In this document: positions 47,543 through 59,590 of the stretch, piece after piece | Layout of the letters: each line of letters starts with the position of its first letter | Position numbering within the stretch: the stretch's first letter is position 1 | DNA from: Auanema rhodensis | Lineage: Eukaryota > Nematoda > Chromadorea > Rhabditida > Rhabditidae | Assembly (NCBI GenBank): GCA_964057225.1 | Contig: OZ059896.1 | Location: forward strand, 10,478,001 to 10,542,000 | Length of the DNA stretch: 64,000 nucleotides | Direction: 5' to 3' | Translations under genes and position numbers: made by a program | Notes under the pieces: model-generated | Database searches by the model: none | What the model was told of the DNA's origin: nothing | What the model saw: the letters and a program-made list of their open reading frames with translations, nothing else

Positions 47543-49522
47543 ATGTTGGTTCCTCTTTTAATTATTATCAACTTCTCATCTGTTGTGCATATCAAAGCTA
47601 TAAATCAGCAATCAGTTCAACCTAAGTGAGCTCTTTAATGTCGAAAATGAAGAATCAACTTGTAATATCTTTAAGTACCAGTACACTCATAGTATCAAAA
47701 CAGTTTCGAATTTCTCCAAATGATATATTACAAAACTTGATAAATAGCTCCTATGATCGTCGCATTCGGCCACCAAACATAGATGATCAAGGTATGAAGC
47801 ATTAAGAGAAACTATGTATTTATTACGAAATCGTCCACTACCAAAATTATTAATTTTCAGGATTAAATCAGCCTGTTGTTGTAGAAGCAAATGCATATAT
47901 ACGAAGGTTATTTGAAATATATATTAAATTTATAACTTTTTACAATTTGAAGTTTAGTTTTTCAAGTATTGACTTTGTCAAAATGCAATACAATGTACAA
48001 TTAACATTCCGACAATCGTGGAAAGATTCAAGGCTCGCATATCAATATAGGTTTGAAAAAAAAGATGAAATACAATTAACTTGGTTGTTTTTAAGAGGTG
48101 AAAGTGTCCCTAAGTTCATTATTATCACCCGTGATGACCTAATATGGAAACCAGATACTTTTTTCATAGTACAGTGAAATACAATAATTTTTAATTTGAA
48201 AATTTAATTAATAGAATGAAAAACAAGCTTTTCGTCATAATGTGGATAGTCCAAATATGCTATTTAGAATCCATTCAGATGGAACAGTGTTATATTCTCA
48301 GCGAATATCACTAACTTTATCATGCCCAATGGTAATGAAAGTAAGTTTAAATTCAAATAGTTGAATATATACAGATATCATTATATTCATAATAACATTT
48401 TGAGAAATATCCAATGGATAAACAAAATTGTGATATATCTTTTGCTTCTTATGCTTATGCAACAGAAGAAATAGGTTTGTTTAATGTTATTTTAAATATG
48501 TGAAAAAATAAATTTTCAAGTCTATTATTGGAGAAAAGATGAACCAATACAGTTACATCGTGATCTGCCTAATTCTCTTCCTTGTTTTACATTAGATAAA
48601 TTTGATACAGGTCTTATTACATGAACTATTTTCATTTGAAAAAAAGATTTTAGATATTTGTTCAAGTAAGACAAATACGGGTGTTTATTCTTGTTTGAAA
48701 GTGACTTTCTTTCTACATCGTCAGTTTAGGTATTTACCAATAGTCTGAAAGAAAACAAAATCGTTTCAGCTATTATATGCTGCAGGTTTATATTCCATCA
48801 ACGCTTCTTGTTATCGTATCATGGATATCATTCTGGTTAGATCGTACAGCTGTGCCAGCTCGAGTAACACTAGGAGTCACATCTTTGCTCACAATGACTA
48901 CTCAGGTTTGGCATCTCTAGTTGTTTCATCAATATAGATATAAGAGAAAGATAGTTTTCATAGAAAATCATATTTAGGCTGCATCAATTCAAAGCTCCTT
49001 ACCTGCAGTTTCATATGTTAAAGCTATAGATATTTGGCTAGGATCCTGCATGTCTTTCATTTTTGCAGCCGTATTAGAGTTTGCTTGGGTATCTATTGCT
49101 GCTTCAACTCAAGAAAGACGAGAAAGTATCATTTATAATTTTAAAGCAGATTATGGAGAAAAGTACTTCAGACCAAATTAAATCATGTCTTCAGCACAGT
49201 CAACTAAATAGCCCAGATTCAGGCCTACATTGGCCATCAAAATCCCCAAGCCAAGAAGAGGATAAGTTATTAAATGTACCTGACAAAAATCAAGCGCAAG
49301 TAATATACTTATTGTTATAAATAAGACATGCTGACCTATTGTTTTAGGTGCCCTCACAACAAGAACATGCAGATGACGAAAGTAAAGCGATTGATTTAAG
49401 AGCAAGTATAATTCTTAATTTTGCAATAATCTTATATAATCTACATTTCAGGAAAACTATTTCCTGCAATGTTTCTATGCTTTCAATGTGCTTATTGGAT
49501 ATGGTATTCAACGCTGGATTAA
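47543..49522 (+). CDS. Glutamate-gated chloride channel subunit (GluCl)
   Basis: An anion-selective Cys-loop receptor subunit of about 470 residues with a signal peptide ([20 protein letters not shown]). The ligand domain has [40 protein letters not shown] and the Cys-loop (C, 13 residues, C, with YPMDKQN). The second cysteine pair in loop C ([14 protein letters not shown]) is typical of GluCl and glycine receptors. M1 to M3 follow: [20 protein letters not shown], then the PAR anion-selectivity motif in [17 protein letters not shown], then [16 protein letters not shown] variable loop leads to M4 ([19 protein letters not shown]). The intron before the loop is only 37 bases. The M3 glycine in IWLGS lies where ivermectin-sensitive alpha subunits have glycine. 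Orthology to a particular glc/avr gene is not settled. Confidence 0.9.
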
Positions 49523-49679
49523 TCGAACAGAAATGGTACAAGAGAAAACATTTTAATTTTTAATTTTTAATTTTTAATAAACATTTATCACTAAAAACAT
49601 GTAGTACTACTATCGTTTGAAGATTAAATCTTAATTCATTGATGTAAGTGATTTAAAATCTTTAAAAATCTTCATCAAT

Positions 49680-50621
49680 TCAAGAAGAAGGATTGATAAA
49701 TTCGGTTTTCGATTGTGAGATATAAGATCCTCCTTTGAAATTATTAAATCGAGATTCATAGACATCATTTGAACTTGTTTCATAATTAGCTTCCAACAGT
49801 TTGTTTTCTTTCACACAATCTGCTTGAATGTCAGGAGTATTCAAAATTATACTAACTTTTTTCTAAAAGATGAAATTCAGCATATTGTTAAATAAAGAAA
49901 ATACACCTTGTTAAGACAGAGCGGATTATCTTCAGAAGTGAAAAAATAACCGTTAGCCAAAAAATCGAATCTGTCATTTAAGGAAAGCTAAAATGATATA
50001 TATGAGGGTGTTAAAACAGTTCTGCATCATTCCAACCTTGAAATTTGAAGCATGTTGTTTGATTCTAAGTGCATTTAGCTTCTGTTCAACTTTTAAATTT
50101 TGAAAATCAGTAGGATTTGATCGTTGCAATGGTATAGCCTGCATTCCCTCTTAAAAAAAGTTATAAAATATAATAAAAGAAATAAAATAAAAGCAAATGT
50201 CGTATTTTTTGATTAACATTATAGACGTGAAATAATTAGAATAGCAGAATGAACATTTGCGTACTTTCCAACTATGGTTTAATAAAAAATTAATATACTG
50301 CGGTTAAAAAGGAATATTTCACATGTTATTGAATACGAATATAATTTTTCATTGATTATTAACAAATTATAATAAAATATTATTGCAAAACTCCGTTATC
50401 ATTGTAGCCTATTAGATTGAAGATAAATAAAATACAATGAAGGTGTTGAAAGATATTCAGATGTGTTATTTCATGTAATTTACAGCTTTATAAAAGCATT
50501 TTTTGAAAATCCCCTATTCTTTAACACTTGTAATGGTATTCTTAGCTTGGGCTTTATGAAATTCAGGCAATTTGGTAACGTTTGAAATAGCATCACTTTG
50601 ATTTCCTTTTTCATTTCCGAT
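49680..50621 (-). CDS. Unrecognised small gene, 5' end uncertain
   Basis: I do not recognise this gene. Four minus-strand exons keep one frame through three introns. They read IGNEKGNQSDAISNVTKLPE, then (after a 370-base intron) GMQAIPLQRSNPTDFQNLKV, then LSLNDRFDFLANGYFFTSED and last KKVSIILNTPDIQADCVKEN, with a Ser/Asn-rich end. The composition is polar and balanced, unlike random AT-rich frames. No signal peptide, membrane segment or domain is seen. No Met precedes the first exon, so either more 5' exons exist (a DGDDEFHFISCLS stretch near 50830-50875 is a candidate) or the start is the Met at about 50145. It converges on the GluCl gene, 157 bases away. Confidence 0.4.
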
Positions 50622-50886
50622 CTGCAATGAAGTAGCACGCTAGGTATCAGAAGAAAGCCCGCATCGCATGATAACATTCGATAATCTGAAATAATTATAT
50701 GTATATAAATTAAATATTTTTTTGTTGCATGATAGCCCCCCTTGTAATAAAGACTTGAGATCTTGCAATACTTAAATTCGTCTGGATATTTTAAAACGTA
50801 TTGAGAGAAAATATTTTATGAAGCTCAGGCAAGATATAAAATGAAATTCATCATCTCCATCCTGTAAAATAATACTTTATTCAGGA

Positions 50887-51196
50887 TGAATTGTTCATTT
50901 TTTAAGGAATTATAGGAATTTGATAACTATGAAGCTTCGTCTTCTGATGTGTTATTTCAAATTGATGGGAAGCTGTCCTTAAATAAATTAAATATATTTA
51001 AGAAAATTATAGGCAAAGAAGCTCATTGTTACTTTTTCAGCGATGTAAAATTTGCAAAGTGTGTTCTTATAAAGTCATTAGTCATTTTTTTCGAACATTG
51101 TAAAGCTGAATTGTTCTTGCTGGATAGACAAAGACGAATAGTTCGACTGAAAAACGTACTTTCTCAGAAAGCAGTGTTTTGTGAAAGAATTGGTTA
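50887..51196 (+). pseudogene. Orphan open frame with an in-frame stop; possible gene relic
   Basis: A plus-strand frame that begins at an ATG after TTTATTCAG (MNCSFFKEL), meets TAG, then continues for over 90 codons (EFDNYEASSSDVLFQIDGKL ... FFSDVKFAKCVLIKSLVIFF ... LLDRQRRIVRLKNVLSQKAV). Composition is protein-like with many charged residues. The stop lies exactly at an acceptor-like ATTATAG, so the part after it could instead be an exon of a gene whose other exons I did not find. No domain is recognised. Confidence 0.25.
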
Positions 51197-51374
51197 AGCT
51201 GTTTGGTGCAATAATAGAGTTTCGGACAAGACTGAAATGTTAATAGCAAATAAGCCTATTTTCTTGACATTTCTTTTTTTTTCGTTCATAAGTTGAGTAT
51301 GAAATGAAAAGTTGATCACATTTTAAAGAAATATTTTGATAGTGCATTGAATACATAAGCCTTACACACACATA

Positions 51375-51401
51375 TAAATATATATATATATATATATATA
51401 T
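51375..51401. repeat. (TA)n microsatellite
   Basis: TA dinucleotide run preceded by short CA repeats. Confidence 0.8.
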
Positions 51402-54400
51402 TTTATATTTATATATAATATTACATACAAGATTTCTTCAAAATTCAATGATTTATACGAATTAAAATATATAAATTATTCATTAATATAATAAGTTTTG
51501 TAACGTTTAAACTGAAATGATTTTTGAGCTTTCCAACTAAATCAATAATGTTTCATTATTTTATTTATTTCGTATGAATAAAGTTACATAAGATCGATGA
51601 TATATGCCAACAAAACTAATCCTGTACATCTATGTGTATATCTAGATTGTAATCTTAAACTAAAAACTATAAGTCAGTAGTTAGAAGCACATCATATGTA
51701 TATACATATATACATACAAATATTAAAGACCAACATCGAAGTATTTGAGATACATCTATGCATGGATGTATTATACATATATTGCTGATGAACTGAGGTG
51801 ACAACCTATCTTATTTTATTGCTTTTTGAAGTCATTGCAAGGCGAAACTCTTTCTTTAAATAATTCTCTATGGCTAGTCTATTCTGATGTGAAGCCATAA
51901 GAAATCTTATGAGTTTGCACGATTTCTATTCAGCATAGAGAAACTTTAATTTTTCTGCAGTTTTTAATATTCGGTAGATGAATAACAGCATTAGGAACTC
52001 TTTTTTATTTTTCATTAGTGTATCTATCAGTTCAATTTGGACTCTCAGTGTATATATATGTCCTGTTTTTTCTTCATTTCCTTAGCAACTTTTAGTATTT
52101 TGTTGATATTTCTTTTGCTTTTGCATATCTTTCTGTTTCTCTTATATACTTCGTCAATTCTTCTTCAAATTGTCTAATGTTCGCTTCTTCATTTTTATCT
52201 CTTATTACTTCTTATGTCTAGTGTAGTATATATTTTTCTCACAACAACAGAGATGGCCAATCTAGTAAATTCTCTTAAGTTGCTATTCAATTCGTTCTGC
52301 GTTGAATCATCTTACTACTTTTGTGTTTTGGGTATCCTCACAAAACAGAAACATCAAAAGCTATTTCAAATAGTAGTTCAAACTTAGATAACATATAATG
52401 ATCTCGGAAACAACCTGATTTCCTATGCTTATTGATCATATATATTAGACTAATTCATTCTTTTTCGCCAATTATTTTTTATTCAGGAACTTGAAAAAGC
52501 TTTTACGCTTTAAAGAACTTCAAGTTCTACATCTTCATGTATCTTCATAATATGTCCTCCAACTCTCGGAAACTCAGAATCTTTATTAGATTGATGAAGT
52601 TTTTTGGTTGGAGATTTGATATTTAGGACGGAAATTATCAAGTTATTCATAGAAATTTGTTGGTTTTATAACATATCTGTCATCTTATTGTATCATCCGA
52701 GCTGGGTGCTTCGTTCAGCCCAAATAAAAGTTTTTTCAATATTACTCTTCCGAAAACTCATTTTTTTCATTATTATTCTTTTTTGTTCTTATTTTTTTAG
52801 TTATTTTGGTTAATATTGTTCAGTATAACTTTTTTTAATGAAAGTATATAAAATCAAAAAAATCGCTGAAGGGTATTACTAAAGTTTTAGTATAAACATA
52901 TATATATATATATATATTTCTTTTTGAATCAAAAAAGTTTTATTCAATATGATATCAGTAATCGTTTGTTTTCTTTATAACCTTTCAAAAATCCTTTAAT
53001 CCCATTTATTGTATGCTTAAATGACTCCTTTATTCTCTCTTTATAATGCTAAGAGATGAAGAAGCGCCACTGATTGAATAACCAGTTTATAAAAAGATCG
53101 AGAATTTAGTTCAACTTTTAATATTTCTTCAGTAATTTTTTTCTCAACATTCGTCTGCTCATTACCGCTTCTCTGAATGAAATCCATGTCCCACCCAGTT
53201 TGTTCATAACGAAGTCTACTCCTTTATTCTCTTCTTCAAAAGAAGTGTCTCATGCCACCCAACTTCATCTATGTTCTTGCTCTTTCATTTTCTCTGATTC
53301 TGTCGTTCGATCTTCCGTATTCCCTTTCCTTATTAGATAGATTACACAGATGATCTCATGAGAAACCATTCGTATTCCCTACTCGAAATTTTCGTTAAAA
53401 TTCAATTCTATTTTACATCATTCACAACTAAGCAATACATATTTTAACTTAGATCCTATTTATCTTATAAAACAACTTTTTTTCCATTTTAAATTTCATT
53501 TGTAGAAAACTATTTACTTCTTTATTTGAAAAAAAAAAGAAGATTAAGTAATTGATAAAATATTTATAAAGATATAAATGATGATGAATCTGATGTTAGA
53601 TGTATTCATATTCAATTTTAAATATATTTTCGATCTAAATTATTTTGTTTTCTGATCATTAATACAGTTCAAGGTATGTTTTAATTACTGCAGCTTTTAA
53701 TTGAATAGCCAAAATGAACGTCAATAAGTTGCTTCTCATTTCCAGTATTTTCTCATTCAATATTCAATGTATTTTACTATCAGTTTATGCTTTATATATA
53801 TATATATTTCTGTTACTTTTCTACTCTTTTTTTAACGCATCTTTCTTATAATCTATATACTCATTGCTCGTCATTTATAATCATATTTTACATACTAACT
53901 TAATAAAAACTGACATTCGTATATACTAATATGGTATATGTATTTTCTCTATTATTAATATATAATGTTTAATATCTATATATCAATATGTATATATGTA
54001 TATAACATATAAACTATCTTAAAATAACTACTTTTCTAACATTATGTGATTTGTATATCAATTACTATAACAACGACTACACTACGTACCAAATCACCGA
54101 ACATATTCTGATCAGAAAATTCTTTCTAAAATAGTATAAGGGCTATTCACCAAGTTGTAATTCAATTGACTCGTCTCGAATTTGACAAATAAGGTTTTGG
54201 AAGGCGGTCCTCTTGTTGTACATATGTCTACTTGATTCAATATTTATATAGATATATAGTAATCCATGGTTGACTATCAACTTTATAGACAGCATAACTT
54301 AAGAATTCTTTTAAAATTTTCACTCTGTCTTTCTCTCCATCTGTCTTTCTCTCTATCTTTCGCTCTCTCTCTCTCAAGTCCCCGACAAAACTACGATTAT

Positions 54401-54758
54401 CTAGTCAATCTTGAAAAAGCTCATCTAAATATTTTCTGTTTTCTTTTCCTTGAAACTGAATTTCAATTTTTGTTTATCTTTTAGATGCAAACTAAAGGAA
54501 CGAATACTTTGAGTGGTAATTAAATTTTTTTTTCACTTTAAATAATAATTATATAAAATAATATTGAAATCATATCATGTATATCAGTTGTAGAATCATG
54601 TTAAATCGCAACATTTTATAATAATCAGGTATAATCTATGATAGTTCATAATCTTATGATGATTATAATATTATTTATCTATATTCTTTACTCATTTTAA
54701 TAAAGAAAACTTTAATATCTCATAATAGCGTTCCGTATTATTATTATTACGATGACGG

Positions 54759-54796
<38 letters not shown>
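54759..54796. repeat. (GAT)n microsatellite, about 12 units
   Basis: Tandem GAT units in intergenic DNA. Confidence 0.9.
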
Positions 54797-55195
54797 GTCT
54801 ACAACTCAGGGATTATACTGCCATTCGACATAAATTTCAAAATAATTTAAACTTTTTGACTATTAAATTAAAAATTTATTCTTTATTTAACATTATTGAA
54901 TAATTTAAATGTATTTTCTTGTTTTATTACAAACAGTTATGATAGAAATTAAAAAAAGTAAAAAAAAGCTTCTAGAGCAAGCTTCAGAAGACGACGCATT
55001 AATTTTGTTTTTTTTTGCTGAGAAAAAAAGATTTTTTTTCCAAATTCTTTTCTTTATTTTTTCTTTTTATAAGCAGCCTTCTATTCACTATTTGTCAACT
55101 GCTTGCTTCAGGCCATCGTAATGACGGTCAATTTCATAAATTGGATTACTCTTTGCTGCTTCTCTTCAACATAATCACATCTTTTGTATATATCT

Positions 55196-55197
<2 letters not shown>

Positions 55198-55228
<31 letters not shown>
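55198..55228. repeat. (TA)n microsatellite
   Basis: Uninterrupted TA run about 240 bases before the GPCR start codon. Confidence 0.85.
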
Positions 55229-55231
<3 letters not shown>

Positions 55232-55465
55232 TTATAAAAATTATCTTTTTTTTTGAAATTCAAATCTTACTTCTGCAATCCCTTATTCTATTTTGATGAA
55301 TGAAAATTACAATGAAACGTAATTAAGAACGTTTTCATAACAGTTTTGTATTTTATAAAAGCTTTTATCTCAGTTTTATCATTTAATTTTTTTGTTTTAA
55401 CATTCTTGCATCAAGGAAGGAGTTATTGAATTAAAAGAAGTGTTTTTTTCAGTTAACAACAAAAT

Positions 55466-58400
55466 ATGAACAATTCTGATTTGATTTCGCTTGATTCAGC
55501 TTTGAATGCAACTACTGATGAAGCAGAAGTCGATCCAACTAGGGCAACTTTAAAGTTATGTCTAGCAATAGCTTATATTGTCCTTTTCCTCTTAGGAACT
55601 ATAGGAAACGGGTGAGTTAATTTCGTTTTTCCCTTAAACCTATAAGGAACAAAAACTTTGATTTTCGGAAATGTCAATGGAATATTTTTGAATATATTAA
55701 ATTTAATATTAAATTTAACTGTTAACATAACATAATATTATAGAATTGTCATTGTTATGATTATTAATGTTTTAACATCAATGAGACGAACAACAGCTCA
55801 AGGAAAACGAAAATCATTATCTAATACAAATCATGTATTTATCTATGTCTTGGGTAAGTAAAATATATTTTTTAATTAAATAGAGAAATAATATTATTTA
55901 GTTTAACTTTTATAAATATTCGAAATTAATTTATTAATAATATTTGAAACATTCAAAAAAATATTTTTATTATATTTGATATTTTTTTAATTAAAGCTTA
56001 CTTCCTGAATAACAAACCATCTGTGTTAAATGATTTTTCTTTTAAAAATAAAAATCATCCAAGACATATATTTACATACATATATATATATTTATTATAT
56101 AAATTTAATGTTGTTGACAGGACATAATAAGTACATTCATAATGAAATATTGTAAAAATTTCCGCTTTTTTGATAAATTATTATCTTTCAAATATGACTG
56201 CTTTCAGGTTTATCAATTGTGGATTTTCTGGTTATTATGCATTTACCATTTTTGGTAGTAGATTTGTTAAAAGGTAATTTATTTGTATAAAGCACAATTA
56301 AACTATATAATTTCAATAAAAATATTTGTTAGATATATATAATTATTTTTATATTTTTTAGGACAATGGCTATTTGGAACAGCAATGTGTAAAGTGTATT
56401 GGTTTGGAGAAAGTGTGAATAAGCTCTTATCTTCGTTTATTATGACTGTACTCAGTTGGGATCGTTATCTAGCAGTTTGCAGCCCGGTAAAATCCATGAG
56501 GTATATATCTCATTCAAATTATTTCTTAAATTTTGAAATGAACTAAATATAAAAATACATATTTAATTATAGAATACGATCTAATACTATTGCTGTTGTT
56601 GTATTATTATTATGCTCATTATTAGCTGTAGTATTATTACTACCTGTCTTAATTGAAGCAACAGTTTTTAAAATTGATAAAATGAAAATGATTCCTTTAA
56701 TGGAAAATTCAGAAGATTTACGTTTATCAGGTATTTAAACTAATAGTTTCATATTATTATTTTTGTTTTCAAGATTTACATGGAACAACTATGAATAAAT
56801 GCATGTTTGATTCTGATGCCACATTTACTTTATACACATTCATGATAGGATTTATAATACCAGCTTTATTCATCACATTTTTTTATTGTCGGGTAGATAT
56901 TTAATTGAAATATATTATTAATTATTTAATTTATAAATAGGTAATTTATAAAATTCATAAGTCATCTCGAAATATGCGTGAAATGAGAAGTACAATACAG
57001 GAAACAGGTCGACGTGACACAGATCGCGCTAAACAAGTCATTTCTAATCTAAATATCCTAAATAAAAACTTTAATTTAAGGTTACAAAACGTATTGTTGC
57101 TGTAGTTATGTTTTATTTCTTTTGTTGGACTCCCCAATGGTCTCTGAACCTTATGATACAATTTAATTTAATTCATGTTTGTTAAAATTTATATTTTTTA
57201 AAATTTTAAAATATATAATCATTTCAGGTTTCATGGATGACTCCTGCAATGTCAGCTCTATTCTTTATTGCACATCTTTTGGTAAGAATTTGATTTAGCT
57301 CTATACAATACTATCAGAGTATCTTTAATATTAATTTATTTTCACATTTTGTTTTGTTGGAAAAGTTGAAAATTAGCTATTTTCACTTAGAGTAGAACAA
57401 CAGAGTTGTTCGAAAGTACTAACGACGTCAACCTTTTTCAGTACACAAAATTTAATTTTTGAAGGATGCTTGATGAGTTCTTCTTTTTCTTGTAAGACTA
57501 TTTTCAGGTTTGCTTCAATTCAGCTGCCAATCCTGTCCTCTATGCTCTCATTAACCGCGAATTACGTCAACAACACTATAGAGCGATGCAGAAGAAAAGG
57601 CAGTCTATAACGCACGCCACGCACGAAGCACTCGAATTTGTGGCCAGGCATACGCACAAGTCAGCTTCTTTCCCTATTTGGTCATCAGCAGAAACAGAAA
57701 AAAAGTTCCATCAGCTTTGGTTGCTTACAAATTGTTTTGAATTTCTTGAGCATTTCTTCAAAATGCTTTATACTAAGTTTTCTATTTTTGAAAAAGAAAG
57801 ACTTAATGAATTGACAGTAAGCCCTATATGGAAATGAAATTATTTGAACAATACACTTAAAACTAATCGAAAATATTTTTGATATATAATAGCATTAAAA
57901 TATTAAAAAAAGTTTGATCATGCTTGTTTGGAATATTTTATAGCTTAATATATTGCTAGATTAGGCTTTGTGCTTTATGTGCTTCAGCAGACATTGACCA
58001 AAATGATAGGAAGGAATCTGACGATATGGCCATACTTTTGTTGCTTGATTTTCCCTCTTTATATCTCTTAATCAATTTTCTCTTTTACTTATTTATTCAT
58101 ATAGACACACACTCTCTCTCCCCCCCCCCCTTCTCTCTCTCTTCTTTTCCCTTTTTCTTTCTCTTTATTGCACGAAAAAATATCCGCTTTCTACAATCTT
58201 TAGAACACTTCATATTTTTTTTTCTAACATTTTACCAAAATTAATTAAAAACAATAATATATAATTATATTAATTTGAAATAGAAATATGAAAATTTATA
58301 TCATTTGTAGATGATATTGGCAATAGCACGTCGTTTAGAGCTTTTCTTCATCATATCCAAATTCGAATGAATGCTTTCTAAACATTTTTCTATTCTTCTT

Positions 58401-59043
58401 TTGTTTTCAAGCTTTATCCTCAGCATGTCAATATCCACCTGAAGCTAGATTATATCAGTCATTCCCCATATTTAGGCTTTCAAATCAACGTGTTAACTCA
58501 ACAGCTTCTTTCAATATTGTGACTTTGCAAGACGGTAAACGAATATCCTTCTGGGAGAGAATTTTATTGAGGTTCTCCTTTCTTACTTCTCTTTTAAATA
58601 TTAAAAAGAACATTTTACGAATTGATGTTGTAAATCTGTAAAAAGCATTCTAAAATGAATAAATTAGCATGATTATTACATGTTGTGATTTCATAAAATA
58701 AGAAAAAAAATATTAATCATTCATCTTTTAATCTTAAATTCTGCATTATTTTCAGAATTATTGGAATCAAAGAAACTTTACTCCGTGCTGGTGGTCGAAG
58801 GTATGAAGAGCATCATGAAATCGTTTCAAATAAAGTTTAAACTTTAATGTTCTAGATCTAGATCTCCATCCAATTGTTCACAAGCATCCGTAGTTGCACC
58901 ATCTAATGAGAGACAATCAGTAATTAAAAAACTTTAACTTAAAGATTATTAGTGAAATTTAGAGTCTGGTGCCTCCATCATTGCCAGCTGTACCCTCTAC
59001 GAGTTCAAATTTACTGGAGCATCTAGAAGATGATTATCTTTGA
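55466..59043 (+). CDS. Rhodopsin-class neuropeptide receptor, somatostatin/allatostatin-C-like
   Basis: A class A GPCR of roughly 480-500 residues. An N-glycosylatable head ([20 protein letters not shown]) leads to TM1 with the conserved Asn ([16 protein letters not shown]). TM2 has [18 protein letters not shown]3 is preceded by the cysteine in [10 protein letters not shown], and the DRY motif is [11 protein letters not shown]6 has [14 protein letters not shown] and TM7 has [20 protein letters not shown]. These resemble the opioid/somatostatin-like nematode NPR receptors. An acceptor TTTTTTTCAG lies 14 bases before the ATG. The tail after residue about 400 is uncertain: the exons from 58412 on ([16 protein letters not shown] ... 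HLEDDYL) keep one frame with each other. However, I found no donor that joins them in phase to the TM7 exon, so an exon near 57950-58300 is probably missing from my model. Confidence 0.85.
58108..58132. repeat. Pyrimidine-rich low-complexity tract with C10 run
   Basis: CT-rich tract with a run of C residues, inside the long uncertain intron of the GPCR gene. Confidence 0.7.
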
Positions 59044-59590
59044 ATTATTATTTAATTTATTTTCATTTTCTTATAAATTGTGTTTAAGCAAATAATAAGA
59101 ATATAAAGAAATTTTTAAAATATTTTAAAATAACATTGAAGTGCTGAAAATATTGAATTGAAAACAATATCAGTGTTAACTTAGTTTGCAGAAAATATTT
59201 ATTGCTTTCTTTAAATATTATATAATTCTTTAAGTTTTGTATAGTATGTACTATATAGATTATAACATCAATACTTCATAAAATTTTATTTAAAAATAAA
59301 ACTTTGACGCGAATTCGTTGAATGTGAGAAGGCTTAGATCACATTACCCGTAACTGATTCTGAGTTCTTTTAAAAAGTAGTAGAAGAAAAATCAAAAATA
59401 AATCAATAAAATACAAAATATGGTAGTTATACAAGACTAATTTACAATTAAAATTGTTTTTTTTGTGTTTACCTACAGTTGCTTTGATAAAGCTGAAAAG
59501 GAAAAATATATTTACAATTGTTATAAATCAAAAGAAATTTGTATTATAATACATATGACTTTTGCGGTACATAAAGGACAATGATTCAAC
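59044..59590. other. Convergent spacer between GPCR and LGIC genes
   Basis: About 550 AT-rich bases with the 3' ends of two converging receptor genes. Nothing else is supported. Confidence 0.5.

Larger units (their letters stand above)
51198..55465. other. 4.3-kb AT-rich intergenic region with microsatellites
   Basis: The longest gene-free stretch. It holds TA arrays near 51375-51401, 52900-52916 and 55198-55228, and a GAT array at 54759-54796. Many T-rich open frames on the plus strand lack support. A short acceptor-preceded stretch at about 54943-55020 (MIEIKKSKKKLLEQASEDDA) may be a 5' untranslated or minor exon of the GPCR gene. Confidence 0.45.

Noticed and set aside
52604-52813. Hydrophobic plus-strand open frame with an initial TTG
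   Set aside because: Non-ATG start, low complexity, T-rich DNA.
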